Shown here one piece after another: positions 53,698 through 62,939 of a stretch of 64,000 nucleotides of DNA. Below the pieces are notes generated by a model that did not search any database, was not told the DNA's origin, and worked only from the letters and a program-made list of their open reading frames with translations. A program made the translations under genes and the position numbers. The number at the start of each line of letters is the position of its first letter. The stretch's first letter is position 1. This DNA comes from Prochlorococcus sp. AG-355-K03 (lineage in GTDB: Bacteria > Cyanobacteriota > Cyanobacteriia > PCC-6307 > Cyanobiaceae): contig QCDS01000001.1 of assembly GCA_003278685.1 (NCBI GenBank), positions 270,460 to 334,459 on the forward strand, in the 5' to 3' direction.

Positions 53698-54723
53698 TTA
53701 AATTAAAGTTGAAATTATAAAAAAAATTAAGACAAAAATTATTATCCATAATAATTGTAATCTCAAAATTAATTGACAAATTAATTTAATTTTCTCTCCA
53801 TTGCAATTATCTCCATTCGCATTGATCTTTGGCTTTTTAATAATCTCATTTTTATATTTACTTTTTCCACCCAATGTTATTCCAGAAATATAAGCAAATA
53901 TAGCTTCTGAAATCCCAGCATTGGGCGAATCATATTTTTTACCATCAAGATAGCTTTTTTTTATGATTGATCCATACTCATTAATTTTGGGACTAACTAA
54001 AGGTAATGTAATTAAAACTAATCTTGAAGGAACAAACGTAAAAATATCTTCGATTTTTGCACTGAAAAAACCTAAATATCGAAAATAATCATATCTGTAA
54101 CCTATCATTGAATCTAAAGTACTTATGGCTTTATAAGAAAAACCAAGTGATAAAGGCCCTGGCAGGTAAATTGAAAATTTCATAAAAATAATTCCAATAA
54201 AAATCCAAAATAATGGCCCAAATATTCCATCAACAGAATTCTCGGTAAGACTCTCTGTACTTGATCTCAAAAGATGTTCTAAAGAAGATGAACTTACATC
54301 CCTACTAACTATCCTTTGTACCTTCTCTTTGATTATTCCATTGTTTTGGTCATTAATTTCTTCGCGTTCTATTAGCTCTGCAATCTCTTTCACACTTGAA
54401 ATCAGTCCCTTAGTCGCAATACAACTTGAAAGTCCAAAAAAAATTAGCAATCCACCAAAAAAATTATTTTTTGATTGGACATAACTGAGTTCTATCAATT
54501 TACCCAAACCAAAACTTATTACTATGGTGGTTATAGCTACTATTAAACCTCCCCAAAACAATATATTTTTATTTTCCCCAAAATTATTTATGAGGTAATC
54601 AGATATTTTTTTTATGTAAAAGCCAATTACTTGAACAGGGTGGATTAAGAATCTTGGGTCGCCGGTCAATAAATCAAAACCAATCGATCCAAGAAATATT
54701 AAAAATAAATTTATTTCAGCCAA
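53698..54723 (-). CDS. cobD: Adenosylcobinamide-phosphate synthase CobD/CbiB (341 aa)
   Basis: Membrane enzyme of cobalamin synthesis that attaches aminopropanol phosphate to adenosylcobyrate. [75 protein letters not shown] and [18 protein letters not shown] are typical. [20 protein letters not shown] is the C-terminal conserved block. Five to six helices. The ATG overlaps the ilvC stop by 13 bases; ilvC is just upstream. No cobalamin riboswitch was seen. Confidence 0.92.
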   Translation of the reverse strand: MAEINLFLIFLGSIGFDLLTGDPRFLIHPVQVIGFYIKKISDYLINNFGENKNILFWGGLIVAITTIVISFGLGKLIELSYVQSKNNFFGGLLIFFGLSSCIATKGLISSVKEIAELIEREEINDQNNGIIKEKVQRIVSRDVSSSSLEHLLRSSTESLTENSVDGIFGPLFWIFIGIIFMKFSIYLPGPLSLGFSYKAISTLDSMIGYRYDYFRYLGFFSAKIEDIFTFVPSRLVLITLPLVSPKINEYGSIIKKSYLDGKKYDSPNAGISEAIFAYISGITLGGKSKYKNEIIKKPKINANGDNCNGEKIKLICQLILRLQLLWIIIFVLIFFIISTLI

Positions 54724-55700
54724 CTGAACATCGAACGCAGACCTTTACCTACTTTCTCAATTTCATGTTTTGAGTTCTCTTCTCTTAATTTTGTCATTAA
54801 GGGTTTGTTTTTATCGCATTCTTCCACAAAATTCTTAGCAAAAGTTCCATCTTGAATATCTTTTAGAATTTTCTGCATTTCTTTCTTTGTATCGCTATTG
54901 ATAAGTCTTTTACCACTCACATAATCTCCATATTCTGCAGTATTTGAAATGGAATCTCTCATTTGAGATAAGCCTCCCTTAACCATTAAATCAACAATAA
55001 GTTTAACTTCATGTAAGCATTCGAAGTAAGCAAGTTCGGGTTGATATCCTGCCTCTACAAGAGTTTCGAAGCCTGATTTGACGAGTTCTGATAATCCTCC
55101 GCACAAGACAGCTTGTTCGCCAAATAAATCAGTTTCTGTTTCTTCTTTGAAGTTTGTTTCAAGAATTCCTGCTCGCGTTCCTCCAATCCCTTTTGCGTAA
55201 GCCATAGCCAATGATCTTGCACTCCCAGAAGAATCTTGCTCTACTGCAAACAATGCTGGAACTCCTTGACCATTCTGATATTCCCAACGAACAGTGTGTC
55301 CGGGTCCTTTTGGGGCAATCATTACAACATCTACAAAACTAGGAGGTTTGATAAGTCCGAATCTTATATTGAAGCCATGAGCAAAACTTAATATCTTTCC
55401 TTCTTTTAAGTTTGGTTCTATTTCTTTAATGTAAACATCTTTCTGAAACTCATCTGGAAGGAGAATCATAATCCAGTCTGCTTTGTCGCAAGCTTCAGCA
55501 ACGCTAAAGACTTGTAGACCATCGCTAATAGCTTTGCTTTCAGACTTACTTCCTTTATATAATCCAACAATTACATCCATACCACTATCCTTAAGATTTA
55601 GGGCATGTGCATGACCTTGTGATCCATATCCAATAATCGCTATTGTTTTATTATTTAAAAGACTTAGATCTGCATCTGTGTCGTAGAAGAGTTGGGTCAT
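54711..55700 (-). CDS. ilvC: Ketol-acid reductoisomerase IlvC (329 aa)
   Basis: Valine/isoleucine pathway enzyme, class I short form. [20 protein letters not shown] is the NADPH motif. [40 protein letters not shown] with Asp/Glu metal ligands, and [19 protein letters not shown] form the active site. The normal length is 330. The cobD gene overlaps its end by 13 bases. Confidence 0.96.
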   Translation of the reverse strand: MTQLFYDTDADLSLLNNKTIAIIGYGSQGHAHALNLKDSGMDVIVGLYKGSKSESKAISDGLQVFSVAEACDKADWIMILLPDEFQKDVYIKEIEPNLKEGKILSFAHGFNIRFGLIKPPSFVDVVMIAPKGPGHTVRWEYQNGQGVPALFAVEQDSSGSARSLAMAYAKGIGGTRAGILETNFKEETETDLFGEQAVLCGGLSELVKSGFETLVEAGYQPELAYFECLHEVKLIVDLMVKGGLSQMRDSISNTAEYGDYVSGKRLINSDTKKEMQKILKDIQDGTFAKNFVEECDKNKPLMTKLREENSKHEIEKVGKGLRSMFSWLK

Positions 55701-55810
55701 TAGTTGTAGCTTCTTTGCAATTGATAATTAATATTTTAGACATTAAGGAAGCAATAAACCAAAAAAATTATTAATTTAAAAATTAAAATTAAAATATTAA
55801 TTTAGAAAGT

Positions 55811-56422
55811 TTAAGACTGATTTGCTTCACTTGGATGTGTAATTACTCTATCAATTAATCCATAATTTTTTGCTTCTTCCGCACTTAGAAAATAATCTCT
55901 ATCAGTATCCTTTTCAATTTTCTCAAATGATTGGCCTGTCATATCTGCCATAGACATGTTTAACATATCTTTAATTCTTAAAATTTCCTTAGCTTCTATT
56001 TCAATATCACTTGCTTGGCGTTGGGATGTCCCTCCTAAGGGTTGATGAATCATTATTCTGCTGTGTGGCAAAGCAACTCTTTTACCTTTTGTACCAGCTG
56101 CTAATAGGAACGCTCCCATAGAGGCTGCTAGGCCTACACATATGGTTACTACATCACTTTTTACGTATTTAATAGTGTCATAAATTGCCAAGCCAGCAGT
56201 TACTGATCCTCCTGGGCTATTTATATACAGATAGATAGGTTTGGAATTATCATCAGAATCTAAATAAAGCATTTGTGCAACAAGGCTATTTGCAATACCA
56301 TCATTCACTTCTTGTCCAAGAAAAAGAATTCTTTCAACACCTAATCTTGTATATATGTCGACCCATCTTTCGTATTGACTTCCTGGAAGTCTGTAAGGCA
56401 CGCTTGGAGTTCCTATTGGCAT
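55811..56422 (-). CDS. clpP: ATP-dependent Clp protease subunit ClpP (203 aa)
   Basis: Serine peptidase that works with ClpC/Clp[21 protein letters not shown] holds the catalytic Ser; [20 protein letters not shown] the catalytic His; Asp lies near [33 protein letters not shown] is a standard N-terminal block. It is 24 bases downstream of clpR. In cyanobacteria such a pair forms the mixed ClpP3/R core, so this is likely the ClpP3 subunit. Confidence 0.95.
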   Translation of the reverse strand: MPIGTPSVPYRLPGSQYERWVDIYTRLGVERILFLGQEVNDGIANSLVAQMLYLDSDDNSKPIYLYINSPGGSVTAGLAIYDTIKYVKSDVVTICVGLAASMGAFLLAAGTKGKRVALPHSRIMIHQPLGGTSQRQASDIEIEAKEILRIKDMLNMSMADMTGQSFEKIEKDTDRDYFLSAEEAKNYGLIDRVITHPSEANQS

Positions 56423-56446
56423 GATTTTAAAGTAGTTTTGTGAGTG

Positions 56447-57118
56447 TTAAATTTTATTTGGTAGATCTTTTTGACTTGTGAGTATTCTATCGATAACTCC
56501 ATAATCTAGGGCTTCTTGTGGGTTGAGATAACTCATCCTGTCAGAGTCTTTTGAGAGTTCTTCGATGGTCTTTCCAGTATTACGAGATAAAATCTCCAGC
56601 ATTGATTTTTTATTTTTCAAAACTTCCTCAGCTCTTATTTGGATATCAGTTGCTTGACCTCTTGCCCCGCTTATAGGTTGATGCAAAACAATAGAAGCAT
56701 GTGGAAGAGCCGCTCTTTGCCCCTTAGTGCCAGAAGAAAGAATAACTGCAGCAGTCCCCATTGCTTGTCCGATACATATCGTGTGTACTGGAGGCTTAAT
56801 GTAGCTTATTGTATCGCAGATAGCAAAAGCTTCTGTTTCAAAACCTACTGCGTCACCAGTGTACCAACTTGTCCCAGTTGAATTGATATAGAAATAGATT
56901 GGTTTTTCTGGATCCTCAAACTCTAAATAAAGAAGTTGAGCGATGATTAGTTCAGTAACATCCATTCCTAGTTGTCTTTTCGCGTCATCATCTGAAAATA
57001 ACGGTAAACCAAGATAAACAATTCGCTCTTTCAGTAAAAGAGAGGGGAGATCTGGGGGCGGGGTCCTCATAACGGTGTTTTCGCCGTAATAAGGAGCAGA
57101 TACAGTCATTTGTATCAC
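56447..57118 (-). CDS. clpR: ClpR, catalytically inactive Clp core subunit (223 aa)
   Basis: A ClpP-fold protein whose active site is altered. Where ClpP has GLAASMGA, this has GQAMGTAAVILSSGTKGQRA, so the Ser is replaced by Gly. The His motif region is ALPHASIVLHQPISGARGQ. YLEFEDPEKPIYFYINSTGT and the insertion SWYTGDAVGFETEAFAICDT are typical of cyanobacterial and plastid ClpR. ClpR and ClpP3 form one ring, and the order clpR-clpP here is the usual one. ATG start. Confidence 0.93.
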   Translation of the reverse strand: MIQMTVSAPYYGENTVMRTPPPDLPSLLLKERIVYLGLPLFSDDDAKRQLGMDVTELIIAQLLYLEFEDPEKPIYFYINSTGTSWYTGDAVGFETEAFAICDTISYIKPPVHTICIGQAMGTAAVILSSGTKGQRAALPHASIVLHQPISGARGQATDIQIRAEEVLKNKKSMLEILSRNTGKTIEELSKDSDRMSYLNPQEALDYGVIDRILTSQKDLPNKI

Positions 57119-57149
57119 AAAATTAAGATTGAACTGATTCTAGCTAGAT

Positions 57150-58259
57150 TTAGCCCTGTGTCGCTGGTGATTTAAAAGATTTGTTTGACTCAGGATTATT
57201 TATTAGTTTTCCAAAGACCATTCTTCCAGTAGGAGTTTGTAATGCTCCTGTGATGACAATATCTAATCTGCTTCCAACAAAATTCTTTGCCTCATCAATA
57301 ACAACCATTGTGCCGTCATCTAAATATCCAATACCTTGCATTTTTTCTTTGCCTTCTCTCACGATTTTTATATTAAGTGACTCTCCTGGTTGTACTTCTG
57401 GCCTTAAAGCAATAACCAAATCACTCAAATTCATAACTTTTAATTCTTTAACTTCAGCGATCTGAGAAAGATTATAATCAGCCGTAATTAAAGTTCCTGT
57501 CATGTCCTCAGTAATTTTAAGGAGTTTTTCATCTACCCCATTACCCTCATACTTTGTTGGGTTTATTACAAGTCTTCTACCATACAAATCTCTTAATTCT
57601 TTTAATAACTTGAGACCTCTTCGGCCTTTCGACCTTTTTTCATTACTACTTGAGTCAGCTAAAGTTTGTAATTCATCAATTACACTTTGAGCAACAATTA
57701 ATTGCCCTTCCAATAAGCCGCAACTTAATAAACCATTGATTCTTCCATCAATTATTACGCTAGTATCAAGAATTTTTGGACTTGCAGCAGGGAGAATTCC
57801 CTCATTGACTAGATATGCATCAGTGTTATTTGGATTGAATAATCTCAATAATGTCCTTCCATGGGTATCTGCCAACTTATAACCAAGCACACCAAAGAAA
57901 ATGTTGCTTAATATAGCTGCTAATGGTTTTGCGAAAAAAACCTCTCTAGGGAAGGGAATTAATAGTATTGGAGCAAGTAGGAGATTCGCAACAAGTAATC
58001 CTAAAATTAATCCAACGGACCTACTTATTAGTAAATCCGTAGGCATTGTTCTTATTTGATCAAGAAACGTCTTTCTAAGTTGAAGAAATACAAAACCAGC
58101 TGCTAATCCTACAAAAAAACCAATTATTGCTAAAACAATTCTAAAACCTTCTACATTAGATACCTGTTTGAGTATGTCTACTGGCAATAAATCAACGCCA
58201 AGCCATCCTGAAGCAGCTCCAGACAATACAAATAAAATTAATACTAAGATATCTGTCAT
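57150..58259 (-). CDS. PIN/TRAM domain membrane protein (369 aa)
   Basis: YacL-like. The first ~140 residues carry about four helices (LVLILFVLSGAASGWLG, FRIVLAIIGFFVGLAAGF and others). Then the PIN nuclease-like domain has ILDTSVIIDGRINGLLS (catalytic Asp), VIDELQTLADSSSNEKRSKG and TADYNLSQIAEVKEL. The C-terminal TRAM domain (about 300-355) has LRPEVQPGESLNIKIVREGK. Predicted membrane-anchored RNase or RNA-binding protein, with the normal domain order. It is upstream of clpR on the same strand. Confidence 0.9.
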   Translation of the reverse strand: MTDILVLILFVLSGAASGWLGVDLLPVDILKQVSNVEGFRIVLAIIGFFVGLAAGFVFLQLRKTFLDQIRTMPTDLLISRSVGLILGLLVANLLLAPILLIPFPREVFFAKPLAAILSNIFFGVLGYKLADTHGRTLLRLFNPNNTDAYLVNEGILPAASPKILDTSVIIDGRINGLLSCGLLEGQLIVAQSVIDELQTLADSSSNEKRSKGRRGLKLLKELRDLYGRRLVINPTKYEGNGVDEKLLKITEDMTGTLITADYNLSQIAEVKELKVMNLSDLVIALRPEVQPGESLNIKIVREGKEKMQGIGYLDDGTMVVIDEAKNFVGSRLDIVITGALQTPTGRMVFGKLINNPESNKSFKSPATQG

Positions 58260-58355
58260 ATCTATAATCTACTAGGATTTATTAATTGAGTAAATAAGGA
58301 TCTTATTTTTTTCGATCCTTAATACGATTTTGGAGCTTAAAAATGAATTTATATT

Positions 58356-59579
58356 ATGAATAAGTTTCCAAGAAGTGCTTATGTGCACATTCCTTTTTGC
58401 CACAGAAGGTGTTTTTATTGTGATTTTGCCGTTATTCCATTAGGAAACAAAGTTGAAACTTTAACAGGTTATGGAAGCAAAACTGTTCAAGAATATTTGC
58501 AGTTTTTATATAAAGAAATATTGTCAATTAAGCATAAATCACCTCTTTCGACCATTTATGTAGGAGGTGGCACACCATCAATATTAGATCCAATCCAAAT
58601 CAAAGAATTAATTGATCTTTTTAAAGAAAATTATGGAATTGACTATGGTGCTGAAATCACTATGGAGGTTGATCCAGCTAGTTTTACTCAAGATGATCTT
58701 TTTGGATTCATAAATGCTGGGATAAATAGATTTAGTCTAGGAGTACAAAGTTTTAATAATCAGATACTTCAAAAGTCGGGAAGGCGTCATTCTAGAGAAG
58801 ATGCAGAAAAATCTTGTTTATGGTTGAAGAGAGAATTTGATTCTGGGTTAATAAAAAGCTGGAGTTTAGATTTAATTCAAAACTTGCCACTTAGTGGATT
58901 TAAAGAATGGCAAGATGACTTAAAAAAAGCAATAACATTTTCACCACCGCATTTATCTATTTACGATTTAAATATTGAAAATGGCACTGTTTTTAAAAAA
59001 TTAGTCAGTTTAGGAAAATTAAAACTCCCAAGTGATGAAGAAGCTTTTAGAAACAGTGAATCAACCCATTTAATTTTAAAAAACTCAGGTTATTCAAGAT
59101 ATGAAATCTCAAACTATTGTCTTCCGCGACATCAATCTAGACATAATAGAGTTTATTGGAGTGGTTTAGGCTGGTGGAGTTTTGGTCAAGGTTCAACTAG
59201 TTCGCCTTGGGGGGAAAAGTTAACTAGGCCAAGAGTTAGCAAAGAATATAAAGAATGGGTAACTAGACAATATGAACTTTATTTAGATTCATCCTTAACT
59301 AATAAAGAGTTTGTTTATAAAGAACTTGATGAGAAAATAATGTTGGGATTAAGACTCAAAGAGGGTGTAGATATCAAAGAAGTGTTTAAAGAACAAAACT
59401 GGGAAAACAAAAAATTTGAAAGTTACTTCAGTAAATTGCTTCAAGAATGGGCAAGATTTCTTGAAAGTGGACTTCTAGTAAGAAAGGGGAATAGATTCTT
59501 TTTAAGTGAACCTAATGGCATGGAACTTAGCAATCAAGTTCTTGTTTCTATGTTTAAGTGGTGGGATGATATTAACTAA
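58356..59579 (+). CDS. hemW: Radical SAM heme chaperone HemW (407 aa)
   Basis: Formerly called oxygen-independent coproporphyrinogen oxidase-like. The 4Fe-4S cysteines C15, C19 and C22 are in PFCHRRCFYCDF. TIYVGGGTPSILDP is the SAM-binding loop, MEVDPASFTQDDLFGFINAG follows, RFSLGVQSFNNQILQKSGR is conserved, and YEISNYCLPRHQSRHNRVYW has the heme-related HNRVYW block of HemW. It ends with a HemN C-terminal domain. HemW binds heme and is thought to insert it in target proteins. Its end overlaps panB by 8 bases, tail to tail. Confidence 0.93.
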   Translation: MNKFPRSAYVHIPFCHRRCFYCDFAVIPLGNKVETLTGYGSKTVQEYLQFLYKEILSIKHKSPLSTIYVGGGTPSILDPIQIKELIDLFKENYGIDYGAEITMEVDPASFTQDDLFGFINAGINRFSLGVQSFNNQILQKSGRRHSREDAEKSCLWLKREFDSGLIKSWSLDLIQNLPLSGFKEWQDDLKKAITFSPPHLSIYDLNIENGTVFKKLVSLGKLKLPSDEEAFRNSESTHLILKNSGYSRYEISNYCLPRHQSRHNRVYWSGLGWWSFGQGSTSSPWGEKLTRPRVSKEYKEWVTRQYELYLDSSLTNKEFVYKELDEKIMLGLRLKEGVDIKEVFKEQNWENKKFESYFSKLLQEWARFLESGLLVRKGNRFFLSEPNGMELSNQVLVSMFKWWDDIN

Positions 59580-60345
59580 GTCTTTCAGAGTCTACCCATT
59601 CTTTTAATTTATCCTTAAATAATTTCTTTCCTTGGATAATTGGTTGGCAAAATGGGGGTTGATCATCATTGAGGCCTAATAAATCTGCAGTAACTCTTAC
59701 TTGCCCATCGCAATAATTACCTGCGCCGATACCTATTGTCGGAATTGTTAAAGAATTTTGTATTTCTTTAGCAAGCAAATCAGGAATATGTTCAAGAACT
59801 ATTGAAAAACATCCTAATTCTTCAAGAATTGAAGCCTCTTTCTTAATTTTTTCTTGGCTTGCTAAGCTTTCTCCTTGCTTTCTTAATCCAATATTTAGAT
59901 AGCTTTGTGGTGTAAGACCTATATGACCCATAACAGGGATTCCCATTCTTATTAATCTAGAAATAACTTTTTGTATTTCTGGTTCAGCTCCTTCCACTTT
60001 TACAGCTTTTGCATAAGTGCTCTGAATGATTTTTCCTGCATACTCAACAGCCTTATCCTCACCACATTGGTAAGTCAGAAAAGGCATATCTGAAACGACT
60101 AGAGGTTGTTCCTCAATTTTTTTCTTAAAACCTCTTGTAACAGCATTAGTATGATAAATTATGTTTTCTAAAGTTATTGGCAATGTCGATTTGTATCCTA
60201 AGCAGACCATTGCTAATGAATCTCCTACTAGTACGAGATCAACATTTGCTTGTTCTGCAATAGATCCTGATATGGAGTCCCAAGCAGTTAGTGCAATGAT
60301 TTTGCGAGATTTTTTTTTATAATTAACTAGGTCTGAAGGTAACAT
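59572..60345 (-). CDS. panB: 3-methyl-2-oxobutanoate hydroxymethyltransferase PanB (257 aa)
   Basis: First step of pantothenate synthesis. It uses methylene-tetrahydrofolate. KIIALTAWDSISGSIAEQAN, VDLVLVGDSLAMVCLGYKST (metal Asp), VVSDMPFLTYQCG, VKVEGAEPEIQKVISRLIRM, GIPVMGHIGLTPQSYLNIG and IGIGAGNYCDGQVRVTADLL match the family throughout. The length is normal. It is followed downstream by hemW and upstream by the SRP RNA gene on the opposite strand. Confidence 0.95.
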   Translation of the reverse strand: MLPSDLVNYKKKSRKIIALTAWDSISGSIAEQANVDLVLVGDSLAMVCLGYKSTLPITLENIIYHTNAVTRGFKKKIEEQPLVVSDMPFLTYQCGEDKAVEYAGKIIQSTYAKAVKVEGAEPEIQKVISRLIRMGIPVMGHIGLTPQSYLNIGLRKQGESLASQEKIKKEASILEELGCFSIVLEHIPDLLAKEIQNSLTIPTIGIGAGNYCDGQVRVTADLLGLNDDQPPFCQPIIQGKKLFKDKLKEWVDSERLS

Positions 60346-60380
60346 AATAAATTTATGTATCTTTTTTAATCAAGAATTGC

Positions 60381-60386
60381 TAATAT
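60381..60386 (+). promoter_or_regulatory. -10 element for the SRP RNA gene
   Basis: TAATAT lies 6 bases upstream of the inferred 5' end of the SRP RNA at about 60393. No clear -35 box was seen at the right distance, which is common in cyanobacteria. Confidence 0.45.
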
Positions 60387-60392
60387 AATTTT

Positions 60393-60486
60393 GACTCGGC
60401 CTTTCGCGGTTTTAACGCCTAAACCTGGTCAGGACCGGAAGGTAGCAGCCACAAGGGATGCTTGAGGCAGGCGAGATAACCGGGTC
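60393..60486 (+). ncRNA. ffs: Signal recognition particle RNA (4.5S type)
   Basis: Small bacterial SRP RNA that binds Ffh for co-translational targeting. The diagnostic apical domain GGTCAGGACCGGAAGGTAGC is at about 60427-60446. The terminal stem is GACTCGG (60393-60399) with CCGGGTC (60480-60486), and the strands between are complementary. The size, about 94 bases, suits the 4.5S form. It lies between panB and ftsZ, opposite in direction to both. The exact ends are inferred from the stem. Confidence 0.9.
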
Positions 60487-60501
60487 ACTCTATTTTACCT
60501 T

Positions 60502-61617
60502 TTAACCTATATCTTTTTTATTTTGCCTTAATCTCAAAAACTCAGGAATACTCGCTCCTGATTCTTTATTGTCGGAATAATTATATAAGGGTTGATTAGA
60601 TAATCTGTTTTTTATTCTTTGCTGGTTTAATGGTTGGGTTGTTTCAAATCCTGTAGCAATTACAGTAACTTGTATCTCCCCTTCCATTGCCTCATCGACA
60701 ACTGCACCAACAATAATATTCGCTTCTTGATCAACAACATCATAAATAATTTCAGATGCAGAGGTCATGTCTTCTAGAGTCATGTCTTTGCCTCCAGTAA
60801 TATTTATAACGCAGCCTTTGGCTCCATCAATTCTTGCTGCTTCTAATAAAGGACTATTCATTGCTGCCTGTGCCGCCTCTATAGCTCTCGATCTTCCTGA
60901 ACCTATACCTATCCCGAGAAGAGCAGTGCCAGCCTCAGTCATAACTGATCTAACGTCTGCAAAATCAACATTAACTAATCCCGGGCAAGTAATTATGTCA
61001 CTAATGCCTTTTACTCCCATCCTTAGAACATCATCAGCATTCCTAAATGCTTCTTGAAGAGGAGCTCCTGCTATGACGTCTTTTAATCGGTCATTTGGAA
61101 TAACTATAAGAGTATCAACGTTTTCAGCTAGTCTTGCGATCCCCTCCTCTGCTTGACGCATTCTTCTTTTACCTTCAAAAGAAAATGGTTTGGTTACTAT
61201 TCCTACTGTTAGAGCTCCACTTTGTTTGGCTACTTCTGCAACAACGGGAGCAGCACCTGTACCAGTTCCTCCACCCATACCAGCGGCTATAAAAACTAGA
61301 TCAGATCCCTCTAAAGCTTGTTGAAGCTCTTCTTTGGATTCTTCGGCTGCTTTTTGCCCAATACTTGGATTCCCACCTGCACCTAAACCTCTAGTGAGGT
61401 TTTGTCCAAGTTGAACTCTACTATCTGCAGAGGATTGTAGTAGGGCTTGTGCATCGGTATTGAGGACTCTAAATGAAACACCTTCTAAATCACTATTTAT
61501 CATCCTATTGACTGCATTACTGCCACCACCACCTACACCAATAACTTCTATTTTGGCGTTTTGGCTTGGAAGGATTTCTCTCGATTGATCAAAGTTTGGA
61601 TTGTTACCGAAGCTCAT
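60502..61617 (-). CDS. ftsZ: Cell division GTPase FtsZ (371 aa)
   Basis: Tubulin-like protein that forms the division ring. [40 protein letters not shown] (tubulin signature), [14 protein letters not shown] and [20 protein letters not shown] are conserved, and the T7-loop Asp needed for GTPase is in this last block. The C-terminal tail [16 protein letters not shown] has the conserved peptide for FtsA/SepF-type partners (IPEFL). ATG start. It follows ftsQ by 179 bases on the minus strand. Confidence 0.97.
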   Translation of the reverse strand: MSFGNNPNFDQSREILPSQNAKIEVIGVGGGGSNAVNRMINSDLEGVSFRVLNTDAQALLQSSADSRVQLGQNLTRGLGAGGNPSIGQKAAEESKEELQQALEGSDLVFIAAGMGGGTGTGAAPVVAEVAKQSGALTVGIVTKPFSFEGKRRMRQAEEGIARLAENVDTLIVIPNDRLKDVIAGAPLQEAFRNADDVLRMGVKGISDIITCPGLVNVDFADVRSVMTEAGTALLGIGIGSGRSRAIEAAQAAMNSPLLEAARIDGAKGCVINITGGKDMTLEDMTSASEIIYDVVDQEANIIVGAVVDEAMEGEIQVTVIATGFETTQPLNQQRIKNRLSNQPLYNYSDNKESGASIPEFLRLRQNKKDIG

Positions 61618-61796
61618 CTCTTAATAGGAATCTTTTACTAGTATTGGGTGCATTATGAACTTACTGCGCTCATCTGTAGGAATTTGTTGAGGAAAATCCT
61701 AAAAATATTTATTTATTAAATATTTTGTTTTGAATGCAAAACCCATATAAACACTACAATAATTAAAAAAAATTACTCAAAATCTTTTTTCAAATA

Positions 61797-62522
61797 TTAG
61801 GGTTTGAACACTTTTATTTTTGGTTTATCTGGATTGGTAAGATCAATATTATCTATTTTTTTTGAAAAGCTATTTTTCTTAAATTCATTTTTAAGATAAT
61901 TGATTTTTTGAAATTGATTGTTGATTAAATTTGGCTTAAATCCTAAGAATATTGTATTTAAATCTTTTTCCTCAACAGTTAGAAACCCATCGGATGAAAA
62001 AGTTATTTTAACTATCGCTAATTCATAATTATCTATAGCAATAAAAATTTCAGATAATATTTTTTTAAATTTTTCTTTCCACCCAAAAACTTTTATGGTT
62101 AATTTATTCAAACTTTTTTCATCCACATTTTGTTTATTCATAAAAATTCCATCTTTATCAATGAAGCCTAATATTTTTTCGTCGTTTAATATTCTCTCGC
62201 CGTAAGCTATTGGAGTTCTTGGATTAATATGAACTTTCAAACCAAAAGGAAATAGTTCTCTGTTTATCGAAACATTCTTGAGAGATAAATTTTGTTTTAA
62301 CTCTTTTTCGAGCAAATTAGTTTCAACAAAAATTAATCGGATAGGAAAATTTAAAGATGAATTTTTTATCACATCATTTTGCGAAAATAATTCACTACCA
62401 GAAATCCTAATGTCCTGAGCATCAACTTTTTTGAGTGTTTTTATGCTTAAAAAGCTTGTTAAAAATAAAAAAGAAATTAGAAAAAAAAATCTTCTATTTT
62501 TGATTCGTTTTTTGTTTTTCAC
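61797..62522 (-). CDS. ftsQ: Cell division protein FtsQ (241 aa)
   Basis: Bitopic membrane protein of the divisome. One helix at about residues 12-28 (FFFLISFLFLTSFLSIKTL). The POTRA domain spans about 30-100 (VDAQDIRISGSELFSQNDVI, NVSINRELFPFGLKVHINPR, PIAYGERIL), followed by the FtsQ beta domain (LGFIDKDGIFMNKQNV). Cyanobacterial FtsQ are divergent and this is a typical example. Its ATG overlaps the end of the 62519-62929 gene by 4 bases, and ddl is upstream, as in division/cell wall clusters. Confidence 0.85.
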   Translation of the reverse strand: MKNKKRIKNRRFFFLISFLFLTSFLSIKTLKKVDAQDIRISGSELFSQNDVIKNSSLNFPIRLIFVETNLLEKELKQNLSLKNVSINRELFPFGLKVHINPRTPIAYGERILNDEKILGFIDKDGIFMNKQNVDEKSLNKLTIKVFGWKEKFKKILSEIFIAIDNYELAIVKITFSSDGFLTVEEKDLNTIFLGFKPNLINNQFQKINYLKNEFKKNSFSKKIDNIDLTNPDKPKIKVFKP

Positions 62523-62929
62523 AAATCACATCGAGCTTTTTCCATCAGTTGATCCATCCATTCTCTCGCTTGCTCTGCATCTGAAAATGGTACATCCATC
62601 TCTTTCCCATCGCCTACTAATCTCAACCTGCACTTACCTTGAGATTCACTTGTTAGAGGAGCTTCACCTGAAGTTAGTGCCATTAATTCAACTAATTCCA
62701 GTTTCTTGATTGTAAAACAATCTTTTTCTTCAAATTTACCAGCTTCAAATGCGCTCCACTTTAACTCCCCATTTTTTAAAGACGCTGCACCTGAACTATC
62801 TAACTTGCACAGTTCAGAATCACTAGCCCAACTTCTAAAAAGATTTTGCCTTCTTCTTTCTAACCATCCAAGTGCAGTTAATAAAATGAAGATTAAAAGT
62901 AATGGTAACCAAAGTAGTCCATGCAACAT
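62519..62929 (-). CDS. Hypothetical membrane-anchored protein in the ddl-ftsQ cluster (136 aa)
   Basis: ATG start; a helix at residues 3-23 (HGLLWLPLLLIFILLTALGW), then a soluble domain with ERRRQNLFRSWASDSELCKL, FTIKKLELVELMALTSGEAP and FSDAEQAREWMDQLMEKARC. The codons are less AT-biased than those of neighbours. The layout is of a PH-like or membrane-tethered domain. I recall this small gene between ddl and ftsQ in cyanobacteria but know no function. It lies 10 bases after ddl and overlaps ftsQ by 4 bases, so it is probably translationally coupled and may have a role in division. Confidence 0.65.
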   Translation of the reverse strand: MLHGLLWLPLLLIFILLTALGWLERRRQNLFRSWASDSELCKLDSSGAASLKNGELKWSAFEAGKFEEKDCFTIKKLELVELMALTSGEAPLTSESQGKCRLRLVGDGKEMDVPFSDAEQAREWMDQLMEKARCDL

Positions 62930-62939
62930 TTGATTTAAA

